From: Bacteroidota bacterium | GTDB taxonomy: Bacteria; Bacteroidota; Bacteroidia; Flavobacteriales; Flavobacteriaceae | Assembly (NCBI GenBank): GCA_015767395.1 | Contig: JADWMI010000112.1 | Coordinates: forward strand, 2,073-7,502 | Direction of reading: 5' to 3' | Length of the DNA: 5,430 bases | Shown: positions 1 through 5,430 of the stretch, piece by piece | Position numbering within the stretch: position 1 is the first letter of the stretch | Layout of the letters: each line of letters begins with the position of its first letter | Made by a program: the position numbers and the translations under genes | Notes under the pieces: model-generated | Databases searched by the model: none | Told to the model about the DNA's origin: nothing | Seen by the model: the letters and a program-made list of their open reading frames with translations, nothing else

Positions 1-863
1 GAAGAATTCTTAAAGGTGAAGGGCTTGGTACTTCTTATATGGCCATAAAGGCTGCTCAAGAATTAATTGAAAAAAGAAATTTAGATCCTAAAGAAATAGA
101 ATTGGTGCTTGTTGCAACTGCAACTCCAGATATGCAGGCTGCCGCTACAGCTGCTTATGTAGCTTCAGAAATTGGAGCTGTAAATGCATTTGGATTCGAT
201 TTAGAAGCGGCTTGTTCAAGTTTTTTATATGGAATGTCAGTAGCAGCGCGTTATATAGAGTCAGGAAAATACACAAAAGTTTTATTGATAGGAGCCGATA
301 AATGTTCATCAATGATTGATTATACGGATAGAGCAACTTGTATAATTTTTGGAGATGGGGCTGGAGCTGCATTATTTGAGCCTAATTTTGATGGATTGGG
401 TTTGCAAGATGAATATTTAAGAAGTGATGGTGCAGGGAGAGAATTTTTACGTGCCAAGGTTGGAGGGTCCTGTTACCCAGTTACCCCTGAAGCTGTTAAA
501 AATGGAGAGCACTATGTTTATCAGGAAGGGAAAACAGTTTTTAAAAATGCTGTTTTTAACATGGCTGATGTTGCGGAGAAAATGCTAAAGCGAAATAATT
601 TAACAAAAGAAGACATTCAGTGGTTGGCTGCGCATCAAGCAAATAAGCGAATTATTGAGGCAACAGCAAATAGAATTAAAATAGACAGTTCAAAAGTAAT
701 GATGAATATCCAGAAGTATGGAAATACCACTTCGGCAACATTGCCTTTACTTTTGGCGGATTATGAAAAGGAACTTAAAAAAGGAGACAAAATAATATTT
801 GCAGCGTTTGGAGGTGGTTTCACTTGGGGATCAATTTATCTTAAATGGGCATATAATTCATAA
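1..863 (+). CDS. fabH: Beta-ketoacyl-ACP synthase III (FabH), 5' end cut off by the window
   Basis: This enzyme catalyses the first condensation of type II fatty acid synthesis, joining an acyl-CoA primer to malonyl-ACP in the cytoplasm. The frame is open from base 3, with RILKGEGLGTS preceding the first in-window ATG at 39. That ATG is internal, and roughly 45 N-terminal residues lie outside the window (family length is about 330). The catalytic triad is complete: Cys in EAACSSF (codon 213-215), His in AAHQANKR (633-635) and Asn in YGNTTSA (723-725). The 30-residue His-Asn spacing equals that of the E. coli enzyme (His244-Asn274). The Cys-His spacing is 8 residues longer, which fits the larger loop after FGDGAGA that I remember from Bacteroidota FabH proteins. 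The C-terminal FGGGFTWGS motif is present. accB follows 22 bp downstream on the same strand, so the two are probably co-transcribed. Many members of the phylum have rpmF/plsX upstream, but that is not visible here. Confidence 0.96.
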   Translation, partial: RILKGEGLGTSYMAIKAAQELIEKRNLDPKEIELVLVATATPDMQAAATAAYVASEIGAVNAFGFDLEAACSSFLYGMSVAARYIESGKYTKVLLIGADKCSSMIDYTDRATCIIFGDGAGAALFEPNFDGLGLQDEYLRSDGAGREFLRAKVGGSCYPVTPEAVKNGEHYVYQEGKTVFKNAVFNMADVAEKMLKRNNLTKEDIQWLAAHQANKRIIEATANRIKIDSSKVMMNIQKYGNTTSATLPLLLADYEKELKKGDKIIFAAFGGGFTWGSIYLKWAYNS

Positions 864-885
864 AATAATTAACAACTAAAACCAA

Positions 886-1380
886 ATGAATATGGAATTA
901 AAAGATATTCAAAATCTTATAAAATTCGTAGCCAAGTCTGGCGCAAGTGAAGTGAAGTTAGAAATGGAAGATATTAAAATCACCATTAAAACGGGCACTG
1001 AAAAAACCGAAACAACTATTTTGCAACAAGCTCCAATGGGAATGCAACAAATGCCTTTGGCAGCTGCGGCAGCTCAAGCTCCAGTGGCAGTATCCGAGGC
1101 GCAAAGTGTTGATGAAAAGGCAAAAGCAGAGGCTTCAAATTATATTGAAATTACTTCTCCAATAATTGGAACTTTTTATAGAAAACCATCACCAGACAAA
1201 TCTGTTTTTGTTGAGGTAGGGGATCAGGTAAGTGCTGATACGGTTGTTTGCATGATTGAAGCGATGAAACTATTTAATGAAATAGAAGCTGAAGTTTCAG
1301 GGAAAATTGTGAAAATTTTGGTTGAAGATGGAACGCCTGTTGAGTTTGGTCAGCCATTATATTTAGTAGATCCGTCATAA
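886..1380 (+). CDS. accB: Biotin carboxyl carrier protein of acetyl-CoA carboxylase (AccB/BCCP)
   Basis: This is the swinging-arm subunit of acetyl-CoA carboxylase. Its biotin is carboxylated by AccC, and the carboxyl group is then passed to acetyl-CoA by the carboxyltransferase. The protein is 164 aa, a normal length. Residues 1-40 form the conserved N-terminal region (DIQNLIKFVAKSG). Residues about 45-85 are a Gln/Met/Ala/Pro-rich flexible linker. Residues about 86-164 are the biotinyl domain. The biotin-accepting lysine is Lys128 in EAMKLF (codon 1267-1269). The SPIIGTFYRKPSPD segment matches the 'thumb' that distinguishes acetyl-CoA carboxylase BCCPs from other biotinyl domains. No Shine-Dalgarno sequence is seen and the leader is A-rich. 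ATG 886 gives MNMELKD, while ATG 892 would give MELKD, which resembles the usual start of relatives. The choice is open by two codons. Confidence 0.96.
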   Translation: MNMELKDIQNLIKFVAKSGASEVKLEMEDIKITIKTGTEKTETTILQQAPMGMQQMPLAAAAAQAPVAVSEAQSVDEKAKAEASNYIEITSPIIGTFYRKPSPDKSVFVEVGDQVSADTVVCMIEAMKLFNEIEAEVSGKIVKILVEDGTPVEFGQPLYLVDPS

Positions 1381-1403
1381 TATAAATCACAATTTTAATT
1401 CTC

Positions 1404-1437
1404 AAAATCCAATTTTTAAATTGGAGTTTGTTTTTTG
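1404..1437 (+). terminator. Weak AT-rich hairpin with T-run between accB and accC, possible attenuator
   Basis: The arms TCCAATTT (1408-1415) and AAATTGGA (1418-1425) are perfectly complementary. After one A/G mismatch the stem continues with three A-T pairs (1404-1406 with 1427-1429). A run of six T follows a G at 1430. The form is that of an intrinsic terminator, but the stem has only two G-C pairs and little loop room, so full termination is unlikely. It lies in the 80-bp gap between accB and accC, where it could lower accC transcription relative to accB or mark an RNA processing site. Both roles are inference. Confidence 0.4.
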
Positions 1438-1460
1438 AATATTGCATAATTGAAGAATTT

Positions 1461-2807
1461 ATGTTTAAAAAAATATTAATTGCCAATAGAGGCGAAATAG
1501 CTTTACGAATTATTAGAACCTGTAAGGAAATAGGTATAAAAACGGTAGCTGTTTATTCAACTGCTGATGCTGAAAGTTTGCATGTTCGTTTCGCAGATGA
1601 AGCTGTATGTATTGGACCACCAGCAAGTAGTGAATCTTATTTAAAGATGTCTGCTATATTAGCGGCAGCCGAAATTACCAATGCCGACGCGATTCACCCA
1701 GGATATGGATTTTTATCAGAAAATGCTAAATTTTCAAAACTGTGTGAAGATTACAATATCAAATTTATTGGGGCATCTGCAGAAATGATTAGTCGAATGG
1801 GCGATAAAGCATCTGCTCGTGAAACGATGAAAGCGGCAGGCGTACCAACCATTCCAGGTTCAGAAGGTCTATTAGAGACTTTTGAAGAAACAGAGGCTTT
1901 GGCTAATGAAATGGGATATCCTGTAATGCTAAAAGCAACTGCAGGAGGTGGAGGAAAAGGAATGAGAGCTGTTTGGAAAAAAGAAGATTTAAAAGACTTG
2001 TGGGATGCTGCCCGTCAAGAAGCTTTTGCTTGTTTTGGAAACGACGGTATGTATATGGAAAAGCTAATTGAAGAACCACGTCATATTGAAATTCAAATAA
2101 TTGGTGATTCATTTGGGAAAGCTTGTCATTTATCAGAAAGAGATTGTTCTGTTCAACGCCGTCATCAAAAATTAACTGAAGAAGCGCCTTCACCATTTAT
2201 GACCCCTCAATTGAGAAAAAAAATGGGAGAAGCAGCGGTAAAAGCATCTGAATTTATTGGATATGAAGGAGCCGGAACTGTTGAATTTTTAGTTGATAAG
2301 CATAGAAATTTCTATTTTATGGAAATGAATACGCGTATTCAAGTTGAACATCCAATAACCGAGCAGGTAATAGATTACGATTTAATTTTTGAACAAATTA
2401 AAGTTGCTGCTGGAATTCCTATTTCCGGAAAAAATTATACGCCTAAACTGCATTCAATTGAATGTAGAATCAATGCTGAAGATCCGTTTAATGATTTTAG
2501 ACCATCACCTGGTAAAATAGCAACTTTGCATATTCCTGGAGGTCATGGGGTTAGAGTTGATACGCATGTTTACGCTGGCTATACCATTCCTCCAAATTAC
2601 GATTCAATGATTGCAAAGCTAATTACAACGGCGCAAACCCGTGAGGAAGCTATTGCTAAAATGAAAAGAGCACTAGACGAATTTGTAATTGAAGGTATAA
2701 AAACTACCATACCATTCCACAGACAATTAATGGATAATGCAGATTATTTGGCTGGGAATTATACTACAAAATTTATGGAAGATTTTGTGATCAAAAAAGA
2801 AGATTAG
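1461..2807 (+). CDS. accC: Biotin carboxylase subunit of acetyl-CoA carboxylase (AccC)
   Basis: This ATP-grasp enzyme carboxylates the biotin on AccB using bicarbonate and ATP, the first half-reaction of malonyl-CoA synthesis. I chose ATG 1461 ([17 protein letters not shown]) because family members begin exactly there. An upstream in-frame ATG at 1428 would add 11 residues lacking family character and would begin inside the T-rich stretch after the hairpin. The resulting 448 aa compares with 449 in E. coli. Domains in order: biotin-carboxylase N-terminal Rossmann-like domain (about 1-115); ATP-grasp (about 115-315) with the glycine-rich loop [11 protein letters not shown] (158-168), [19 protein letters not shown], and the metal/bicarbonate motif with Glu288, Asn290, Arg292 and Glu296, numbered as in E. 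coli; and a C-terminal domain (about 330-445) with [11 protein letters not shown], including Arg336. All key residues are intact. The chain is a lone subunit without a fused biotinyl domain, and the adjacent accB supplies that part. The fabH context favours acetyl-CoA over propionyl-CoA carboxylase. Confidence 0.96.
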   Translation: MFKKILIANRGEIALRIIRTCKEIGIKTVAVYSTADAESLHVRFADEAVCIGPPASSESYLKMSAILAAAEITNADAIHPGYGFLSENAKFSKLCEDYNIKFIGASAEMISRMGDKASARETMKAAGVPTIPGSEGLLETFEETEALANEMGYPVMLKATAGGGGKGMRAVWKKEDLKDLWDAARQEAFACFGNDGMYMEKLIEEPRHIEIQIIGDSFGKACHLSERDCSVQRRHQKLTEEAPSPFMTPQLRKKMGEAAVKASEFIGYEGAGTVEFLVDKHRNFYFMEMNTRIQVEHPITEQVIDYDLIFEQIKVAAGIPISGKNYTPKLHSIECRINAEDPFNDFRPSPGKIATLHIPGGHGVRVDTHVYAGYTIPPNYDSMIAKLITTAQTREEAIAKMKRALDEFVIEGIKTTIPFHRQLMDNADYLAGNYTTKFMEDFVIKKED

Positions 2808-2820
2808 TAAATTTTCAAAT

Positions 2821-2862
2821 AAAAAAATAAAGGCTTTGCATTTGCAAAGCCTTTATTTTTTA
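2821..2862. terminator. Bidirectional intrinsic terminator between accC and the peptidase gene
   Basis: This is a perfect hairpin. The GC-containing core AAAGGCTTTGC (2829-2839) pairs with GCAAAGCCTTT (2844-2854) around an ATTT loop (2840-2843). The stem extends outward through A-T pairs to about 2822/2861, giving an A-tract on the left and a T-tract on the right. Read on either strand, the stem is followed by a U-run. It can therefore end both the rightward fabH-accB-accC transcript and the leftward peptidase transcript, whose stop codon lies 15 bp to its right. Confidence 0.93.
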
Positions 2863-2877
2863 AAATATTTTTAAGTA

Positions 2878-3573
2878 TTAATCACGTCCTCCCAATATGC
2901 TAAGACCCCAATACAAAAGCATTGCAAGTGATGATAAGGCTGCGACCAAGTAGGTGCGAGCTGCCCACTTTAAAGCATCTTGAGCGCCATCTTGCTCACT
3001 ATTGGTGAGCATATTATTTGTTTTTAACCATGCCAATGCTCTATTACTAGCGTCGTATTCAACAGGAAGGGTAATAAAGCTAAACAATGTTGCAATGGCC
3101 ATCATTCCCAGTCCAACAACGGCAATTATAAATCCTATTCCAGTATCTCCAGAGGCCGCTCCTAAAATCAACCCACCAATAATTAACCATTGTGAATATT
3201 TTGAAGAGATGTTAACGGCAGGTACCAATTTTGATCTTAAGTTTAGCCATTCATATGCGGTTGCATGTTGTACCGCATGTCCTACTTCGTGAGCGGCAAC
3301 AGCAGCGGCTGAAGCATTTCGCTGGTTGTAAACAGATTCACTTAAATTAACCGTTTTGTTTAAAGGATTGTAATGATCGGTTAATTGTCCAGCTGTAGAA
3401 ATTATTTTTACATCAAAAATACCATTGTCATGTAGCATTTTTTCGGCAATTTCTCTTCCGCTTAATCCATTCTGAAGTTGAACTTTAGCGTAATATTTAA
3501 ACTTACTTTTTAAACGTTGACTAACCAACCAGCTTATTAAAGCTATAATTCCAATTAAAATATAAAATCCCAT
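2878..3573 (-). CDS. Membrane zinc metallopeptidase, YugP-like family
   Basis: This is a putative membrane-bound zinc-dependent protease resembling B. subtilis YugP; its substrate is unknown. The 231-aa product starts with a hydrophobic segment at residues 1-19, followed by basic KSKFKYYAK. A soluble region holds the pattern usual for this family: SGREIAEKMLHDNGI (38-52), DHYNPLNKTVNLSESVY (66-82), then the zinc motif HEVGHAVQHA (95-104; HEVGH encoded at 3277-3291), giving two His ligands and the catalytic Glu96. Three further hydrophobic stretches lie at about 127-141, 145-168 and 207-226. Glu172 in LPVEYDASNRAL is a candidate third zinc ligand. The length is normal for the family (about 225-235 aa) and the frame is intact. 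The gene converges with accC across a shared terminator and diverges from ansA with 77 bp between starts. It is therefore probably its own transcription unit and unrelated to fatty acid synthesis. Confidence 0.92.
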   Translation of the reverse strand: MGFYILIGIIALISWLVSQRLKSKFKYYAKVQLQNGLSGREIAEKMLHDNGIFDVKIISTAGQLTDHYNPLNKTVNLSESVYNQRNASAAAVAAHEVGHAVQHATAYEWLNLRSKLVPAVNISSKYSQWLIIGGLILGAASGDTGIGFIIAVVGLGMMAIATLFSFITLPVEYDASNRALAWLKTNNMLTNSEQDGAQDALKWAARTYLVAALSSLAMLLYWGLSILGGRD

Positions 3574-3594
3574 TTAATTCGTTTTTTATTAATG

Positions 3595-3602
3595 TATTTT
3601 TG
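3595..3602 (+). promoter_or_regulatory. Candidate -7 element of the ansA promoter (Bacteroidota type)
   Basis: TATTTTTG matches the Bacteroidota -7 consensus TAnnTTTG exactly. It lies 48 bp before the ansA start, within the divergent gap, and predicts a leader of about 40 nt. The matching -33 element is weak: only TTTA at 3573-3576, 18 bp upstream, so the call rests mainly on the -7 box. A sigma70-like TATACT a few bases downstream (3607-3612) is an alternative. No comparably clear promoter is seen for the leftward peptidase gene in the same gap. Confidence 0.4.
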
Positions 3603-3636
3603 TTGGTATACTTATAGCATAAATTATTCCAAAAAA

Positions 3637-3642
3637 AAGGAG
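3637..3642 (+). promoter_or_regulatory. ansA: Shine-Dalgarno sequence of ansA
   Basis: AAGGAG lies 8 nt before ATG 3651 and supports that start. It stands out because no other start in this window (accB, accC, exbB) has a comparable sequence, in line with the known scarcity of Shine-Dalgarno-led genes in Bacteroidota. Confidence 0.7.
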
Positions 3643-3650
3643 CGGACAAA

Positions 3651-4685
3651 ATGACAAATATTCCACACATTTTATTAATTTATACGGGCGGAACCATTGG
3701 GATGGTTAAAGATTACAAAACAGGTTCTTTACAAGCTTTTAATTTTGATAAGCTTTTGAATCATATTCCAGAGATAAATCATTTGAATTGTAGCATAGAT
3801 AGTGTATCATTTGAAGTTCCAATTGATTCATCAAATATGAATCCTAAAAACTGGATAACAATAGCAGAAATAATTGAAACCAATTTCGAAAAATTCGACG
3901 GGTTTGTTGTTTTGCACGGTTCAGATACCATGTCTTACACCGCATCGGCAATAAGTTTTATGTTTGAGAATTTATCAAAGCCAATAATATTTACAGGTTC
4001 ACAATTGCCTATTGGCGATTTAAGGACCGATGCCAAAGAAAATTTAATTACTTCAATTGAGATTGCCTCAGCACAAGAAAATGGGATGCCAGTTGTTTCT
4101 GAAGTGTGCTTGTATTTTGAATATAAATTGTACAGGGCAAACAGAACTACAAAAATTAATGCGGAACATTTTCAGGCATTTATGTCTCCAAATTATCCTG
4201 CTATATGTGAAAGTGGCGTGCATTTAAAATTTTTTAAGCAGTATCTACAAAAAGCACCCCTTCATAAATTGTTAAAAGTGAGAAAAGAATTAAATTCAAA
4301 TATTGTAATTCTCAAATTATTCCCTGGAATTACACAAAATACCGTTAAGTGTATTTTAAATTTGGAAGGGATAAAAGGAGTGATATTAGAGACTTTCGGT
4401 GCTGGAAATGCACCTTCAAATAATTGGTTTGTCTCTTTGTTAAAAGAAGCCATTGATAAAGGAATACAAATTATAAATGTAACACAATGTGCCGGTGGAA
4501 GTGTTATTATGGGGCACTATGAAACGAGTGTCGCGTTGGGGGAAATTGGCGTAATAAGTGGCTATGATATCACAACTGAATCGGCGCTAGCGAAATTAAT
4601 GTACATGTTGGGAGCAAATATTCCGAAAAATGAATTTAAATCAATTTTTGAAACGGCTCTTAGAGGAGAAATTAGTCTTAATTAA
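3651..4685 (+). CDS. ansA: Type I (cytoplasmic) L-asparaginase
   Basis: The enzyme hydrolyses L-asparagine to aspartate and ammonia. The 344-aa product compares with 338 aa for E. coli AnsA and has no signal peptide, so it should be cytoplasmic, type I. The N-terminal motif YTGGTIGM (11-18) carries the nucleophilic threonine, Thr15. The second motif VVLHGSDTMSYTASA (86-100) carries Asp92. The residue aligned with the second catalytic threonine of E. coli (Thr91 in HGTDT) is Ser91 here. The catalytic lysine is probably Lys168 in YRANRTTK. FTGSQLPIGDLRTDAKENL (114-132) and the C-terminal VILETFGAGNAPSN and TQCAGGSVIMGHYETS segments are also typical. The C-terminal half includes the domain that forms the allosteric Asn site in E. 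coli AnsA; I cannot judge whether that site is kept. The start is supported by an upstream AAGGAG. The gene appears monocistronic, with a 301-bp gap before exbB. The gene pair ansA then exbB is, from memory, common in Flavobacteriia. Confidence 0.95.
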   Translation: MTNIPHILLIYTGGTIGMVKDYKTGSLQAFNFDKLLNHIPEINHLNCSIDSVSFEVPIDSSNMNPKNWITIAEIIETNFEKFDGFVVLHGSDTMSYTASAISFMFENLSKPIIFTGSQLPIGDLRTDAKENLITSIEIASAQENGMPVVSEVCLYFEYKLYRANRTTKINAEHFQAFMSPNYPAICESGVHLKFFKQYLQKAPLHKLLKVRKELNSNIVILKLFPGITQNTVKCILNLEGIKGVILETFGAGNAPSNNWFVSLLKEAIDKGIQIINVTQCAGGSVIMGHYETSVALGEIGVISGYDITTESALAKLMYMLGANIPKNEFKSIFETALRGEISLN

Positions 4686-4708
4686 TATATTTTTATTAAT
4701 ATATTTTA
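4681..4708 (+). repeat. Two tandem copies of a 14-bp AT repeat at the ansA 3' end
   Basis: ATTAATATATTTTT (4681-4694) is followed directly by ATTAATATATTTTA (4695-4708), 13 of 14 bases identical. The first copy overlaps the ansA stop codon (4683-4685). Each unit contains the palindrome ATTAAT or AATATATT. No G or C occurs in either copy. This may be simple AT-rich slippage, or a site for an AT-binding protein. Confidence 0.75.
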
Positions 4709-4762
4709 AGTTTATTGCGTAATATTTTAATGAAATATACATAAATGGAATAATCTTTGAGG

Positions 4763-4802
4763 ATATTTTAAAATATTCAAAATATTCAAAAAAAATATTT
4801 TT
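4763..4802 (+). repeat. Palindrome and 9-bp tandem repeats; possible weak ansA terminator
   Basis: ATATTTTAAAATAT (4763-4776) is a perfect 14-bp palindrome. It overlaps two tandem copies of AAAATATTC (4770-4778 and 4779-4787), and the second copy can pair with AATATTTT at 4794-4801 around an A-rich loop. Every stem is A-T only, so thermal stability would be low and terminator function is doubtful. No better terminator for ansA is visible in this gap. Confidence 0.6.
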
Positions 4803-4917
4803 AGTAGTTGTAAAATTTTTAGAATTCAACATTTTTTTGTTACTTGCCATTCGCAAATTAAAGTCAACCATAGCGTAATGACCAAGTTGAAAATTAAAAT
4901 TTTTCCACTTTAATGAG

Positions 4918-4950
4918 TTTGTCTATTTTGTGAAGATTATTATATATTTA
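4918..4950 (+). promoter_or_regulatory. Candidate exbB promoter (Bacteroidota -33/-7 type)
   Basis: TTTG at 4918-4921 is followed after 21 bp by TATATTTA at 4943-4950. The latter matches the TAnnTTTG -7 consensus in all but its last base. The spacing fits the 19-21 bp usual for Bacteroidota promoters. Transcription would begin near 4957, leaving a leader of about 30 nt before ATG 4987. In such AT-rich sequence chance matches are frequent, so confidence is moderate. Confidence 0.45.
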
Positions 4951-4986
4951 ACCAGTAAAAAGAATTAATAAATTAACTATTACACG

Positions 4987-5430
4987 ATGAAAAGAGTATT
5001 TACTATCCTTGCAATAACAGGATTATTGTTATTTGGAGCAGCACCTAAAGCTATCGCACAAGATGCAGCACAAACTGAAGAAGTAGCAGAAGCAAAAACA
5101 TTTCACCAAGAATTAAAACAACGTTTTATTGAAGGTGGACCATTTTTTATGGGAATTGTTTTGGTAGCCTTGATTTTAGGTTTAGCAATTGCTATTGAAA
5201 GAATTATCTATCTTAATATGGCAACTACAAATACTAAGAAATTAGTGAATAAAGTAGATGAAGCTTTAAATTCAGGTGGAGTAGAAGCAGCAAAAGAAGT
5301 TTGTAGAAATACAAGAGGACCTGTTGCCTCAATATTTTATCAAGGTTTAGATAGAATGGACGAAGGCGTTGAAGCAGCTGAAAAAGCAGTTGTTGGATAC
5401 GGTGGTGTTCAAATGGGATTGTTAGAAAAA
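4987..5430 (+). CDS. exbB: ExbB/TolQ/MotA-family proton channel subunit, 3' end cut off by the window
   Basis: This inner-membrane proton channel subunit probably pairs with ExbD-type proteins to energise TonB-dependent outer-membrane transport. The first 148 codons are in the window and the frame runs open off the right edge. Residues 1-24 look like a cleavable signal peptide: basic MKR, a hydrophobic core ITGLLLFGA, and AIA before Gln25. A short acidic/Ala-rich linker follows (DAAQTEEVAEAK). FHQELKQRFIEGGPFFMG leads into a first membrane helix at about 53-70, followed by ERIIYLNMATTNTKKL. The soluble region includes SGGVEAAKEVCRNTRGPVA (96-114), GLDRMDEGVEAAEKAV and GGVQMGLLEK, which in this family lies just before the second membrane helix. 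The remaining two helices are outside. A cleavable N-terminal signal is absent from E. coli ExbB but occurs in Bacteroidota homologues. No Shine-Dalgarno sequence is present, and the leader is A/T-rich. exbD-like genes are expected downstream. TolQ rather than ExbB function cannot be excluded from this part alone. Confidence 0.9.
   Translation, partial: MKRVFTILAITGLLLFGAAPKAIAQDAAQTEEVAEAKTFHQELKQRFIEGGPFFMGIVLVALILGLAIAIERIIYLNMATTNTKKLVNKVDEALNSGGVEAAKEVCRNTRGPVASIFYQGLDRMDEGVEAAEKAVVGYGGVQMGLLEK

Larger units (their letters stand above)
4686..4986. other. AT-rich non-coding gap between ansA and exbB
   Basis: This 301-bp stretch has no credible gene on either strand. The left part (to about 4810) is almost free of G and C and holds the tandem repeats and palindrome annotated separately. 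The middle (about 4840-4890) is slightly richer in G and C (CTTGCCATTCGC, CCATAGCGTAATGACC) but forms no convincing hairpin. The right part contains the candidate exbB promoter. An antisense open frame through 4641-4871 is judged spurious. Without a good terminator, read-through from ansA into exbB cannot be excluded. Confidence 0.7.

Noticed and set aside
145..372. Open frame on the - strand inside fabH
   Set aside because: It is antisense to well-conserved FabH codons, has a low-complexity Leu/Gln/His composition, no family resemblance and no leader signals.
1274..1486. Open frame on the - strand across the accB end and the accB-accC gap
   Set aside because: It runs through the hairpin and both flanking coding ends, with AT-driven composition (Ile/Asn/Lys) and no recognisable domain.
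1903..2196. 97-codon open frame on the - strand inside accC
   Set aside because: It is antisense to the conserved ATP-grasp region; the Leu/Phe/Gln-rich product is a typical shadow.
3002..3292. 96-codon open frame on the + strand opposite the zinc peptidase gene
   Set aside because: It overlaps the HEVGH-encoding part of a well-supported gene and its composition mirrors the membrane segments of the opposite strand.
4262..4453. 63-codon open frame on the - strand inside ansA
   Set aside because: It is antisense to conserved asparaginase sequence and shows no independent support.
4641..4871. 76-codon open frame on the - strand over the ansA end and the AT-rich gap
   Set aside because: Its repeats (FFEYFEYFK) simply translate the AT tandem repeats, it overlaps the ansA 3' end, and its Lys/Asn/Ile/Phe content is what random AT-rich DNA gives.
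4717..4879. Repeated heptamer GCGTAAT at 4717 and 4873
   Set aside because: Two copies of a 7-mer 156 bp apart without symmetry or relation to a promoter are compatible with chance.
4863..4890. Possible hairpin TCAAC...GTTGA before exbB, considered as a riboswitch or operator
   Set aside because: The arms are only 5 bp with an 18-nt loop and no supporting structure; it lies upstream of the best promoter candidate, so it would not be in the leader.
1..5430. A new defence, mobile or biosynthetic system
   Set aside because: Every gene belongs to a well-known core family with intact key residues; no integrase, transposase, repeat-bounded insert, RNA scaffold or unknown multi-gene cassette is visible.

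Overview
The window looks like an ordinary chromosomal core region of a member of the Bacteroidota, most likely class Flavobacteriia. The grounds are the strong AT bias, the fabH-accB-accC gene order, start codons that mostly lack a Shine-Dalgarno sequence and sit behind A/T-rich leaders, promoter-like sequences of the Bacteroidota type (TTTG then TAnnTTTG), and protein details such as the HGSDTMSYTASA motif of the asparaginase and the signal-peptide-bearing ExbB-family protein. The class assignment rests on remembered family resemblance, not on a search.

Positions 1-2807 (+ strand) hold a fatty-acid initiation cluster: the 3' part of fabH (beta-ketoacyl-ACP synthase III), accB (biotin carboxyl carrier protein) and accC (biotin carboxylase). 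AccB and AccC are two of the parts of acetyl-CoA carboxylase, which makes malonyl-CoA. FabH then condenses malonyl-ACP with an acyl-CoA primer to start the chain. The two carboxyltransferase subunits are not in the window. fabH and accB are 22 bp apart. An 80-bp gap containing a weak hairpin followed by a T-rich run separates accB from accC. The cluster ends at a long, perfect, bidirectional terminator hairpin at 2821-2862.

Positions 2878-3573 (- strand) encode a membrane zinc metallopeptidase of the YugP/DUF-type family with an HEVGH motif, converging on accC. A 77-bp divergent intergenic region separates it from the type I (cytoplasmic) L-asparaginase gene ansA (3651-4685, + strand), which has an unusually clear Shine-Dalgarno sequence for this phylum.

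Positions 4686-4986 are an extremely AT-rich non-coding gap with short tandem repeats and palindromes and a plausible promoter near its end. From 4987 to the window edge runs the 5' part of an ExbB/TolQ/MotA-family proton channel subunit gene. It probably heads a TonB-energising operon, with exbD-type genes expected downstream.

I see no mobile element, CRISPR array, tRNA or rRNA, and no evidence for a previously undescribed system. The findings are modest: the accB-accC hairpin, the repeat-rich gap before exbB, the Thr-to-Ser change in the asparaginase, and start-site points.
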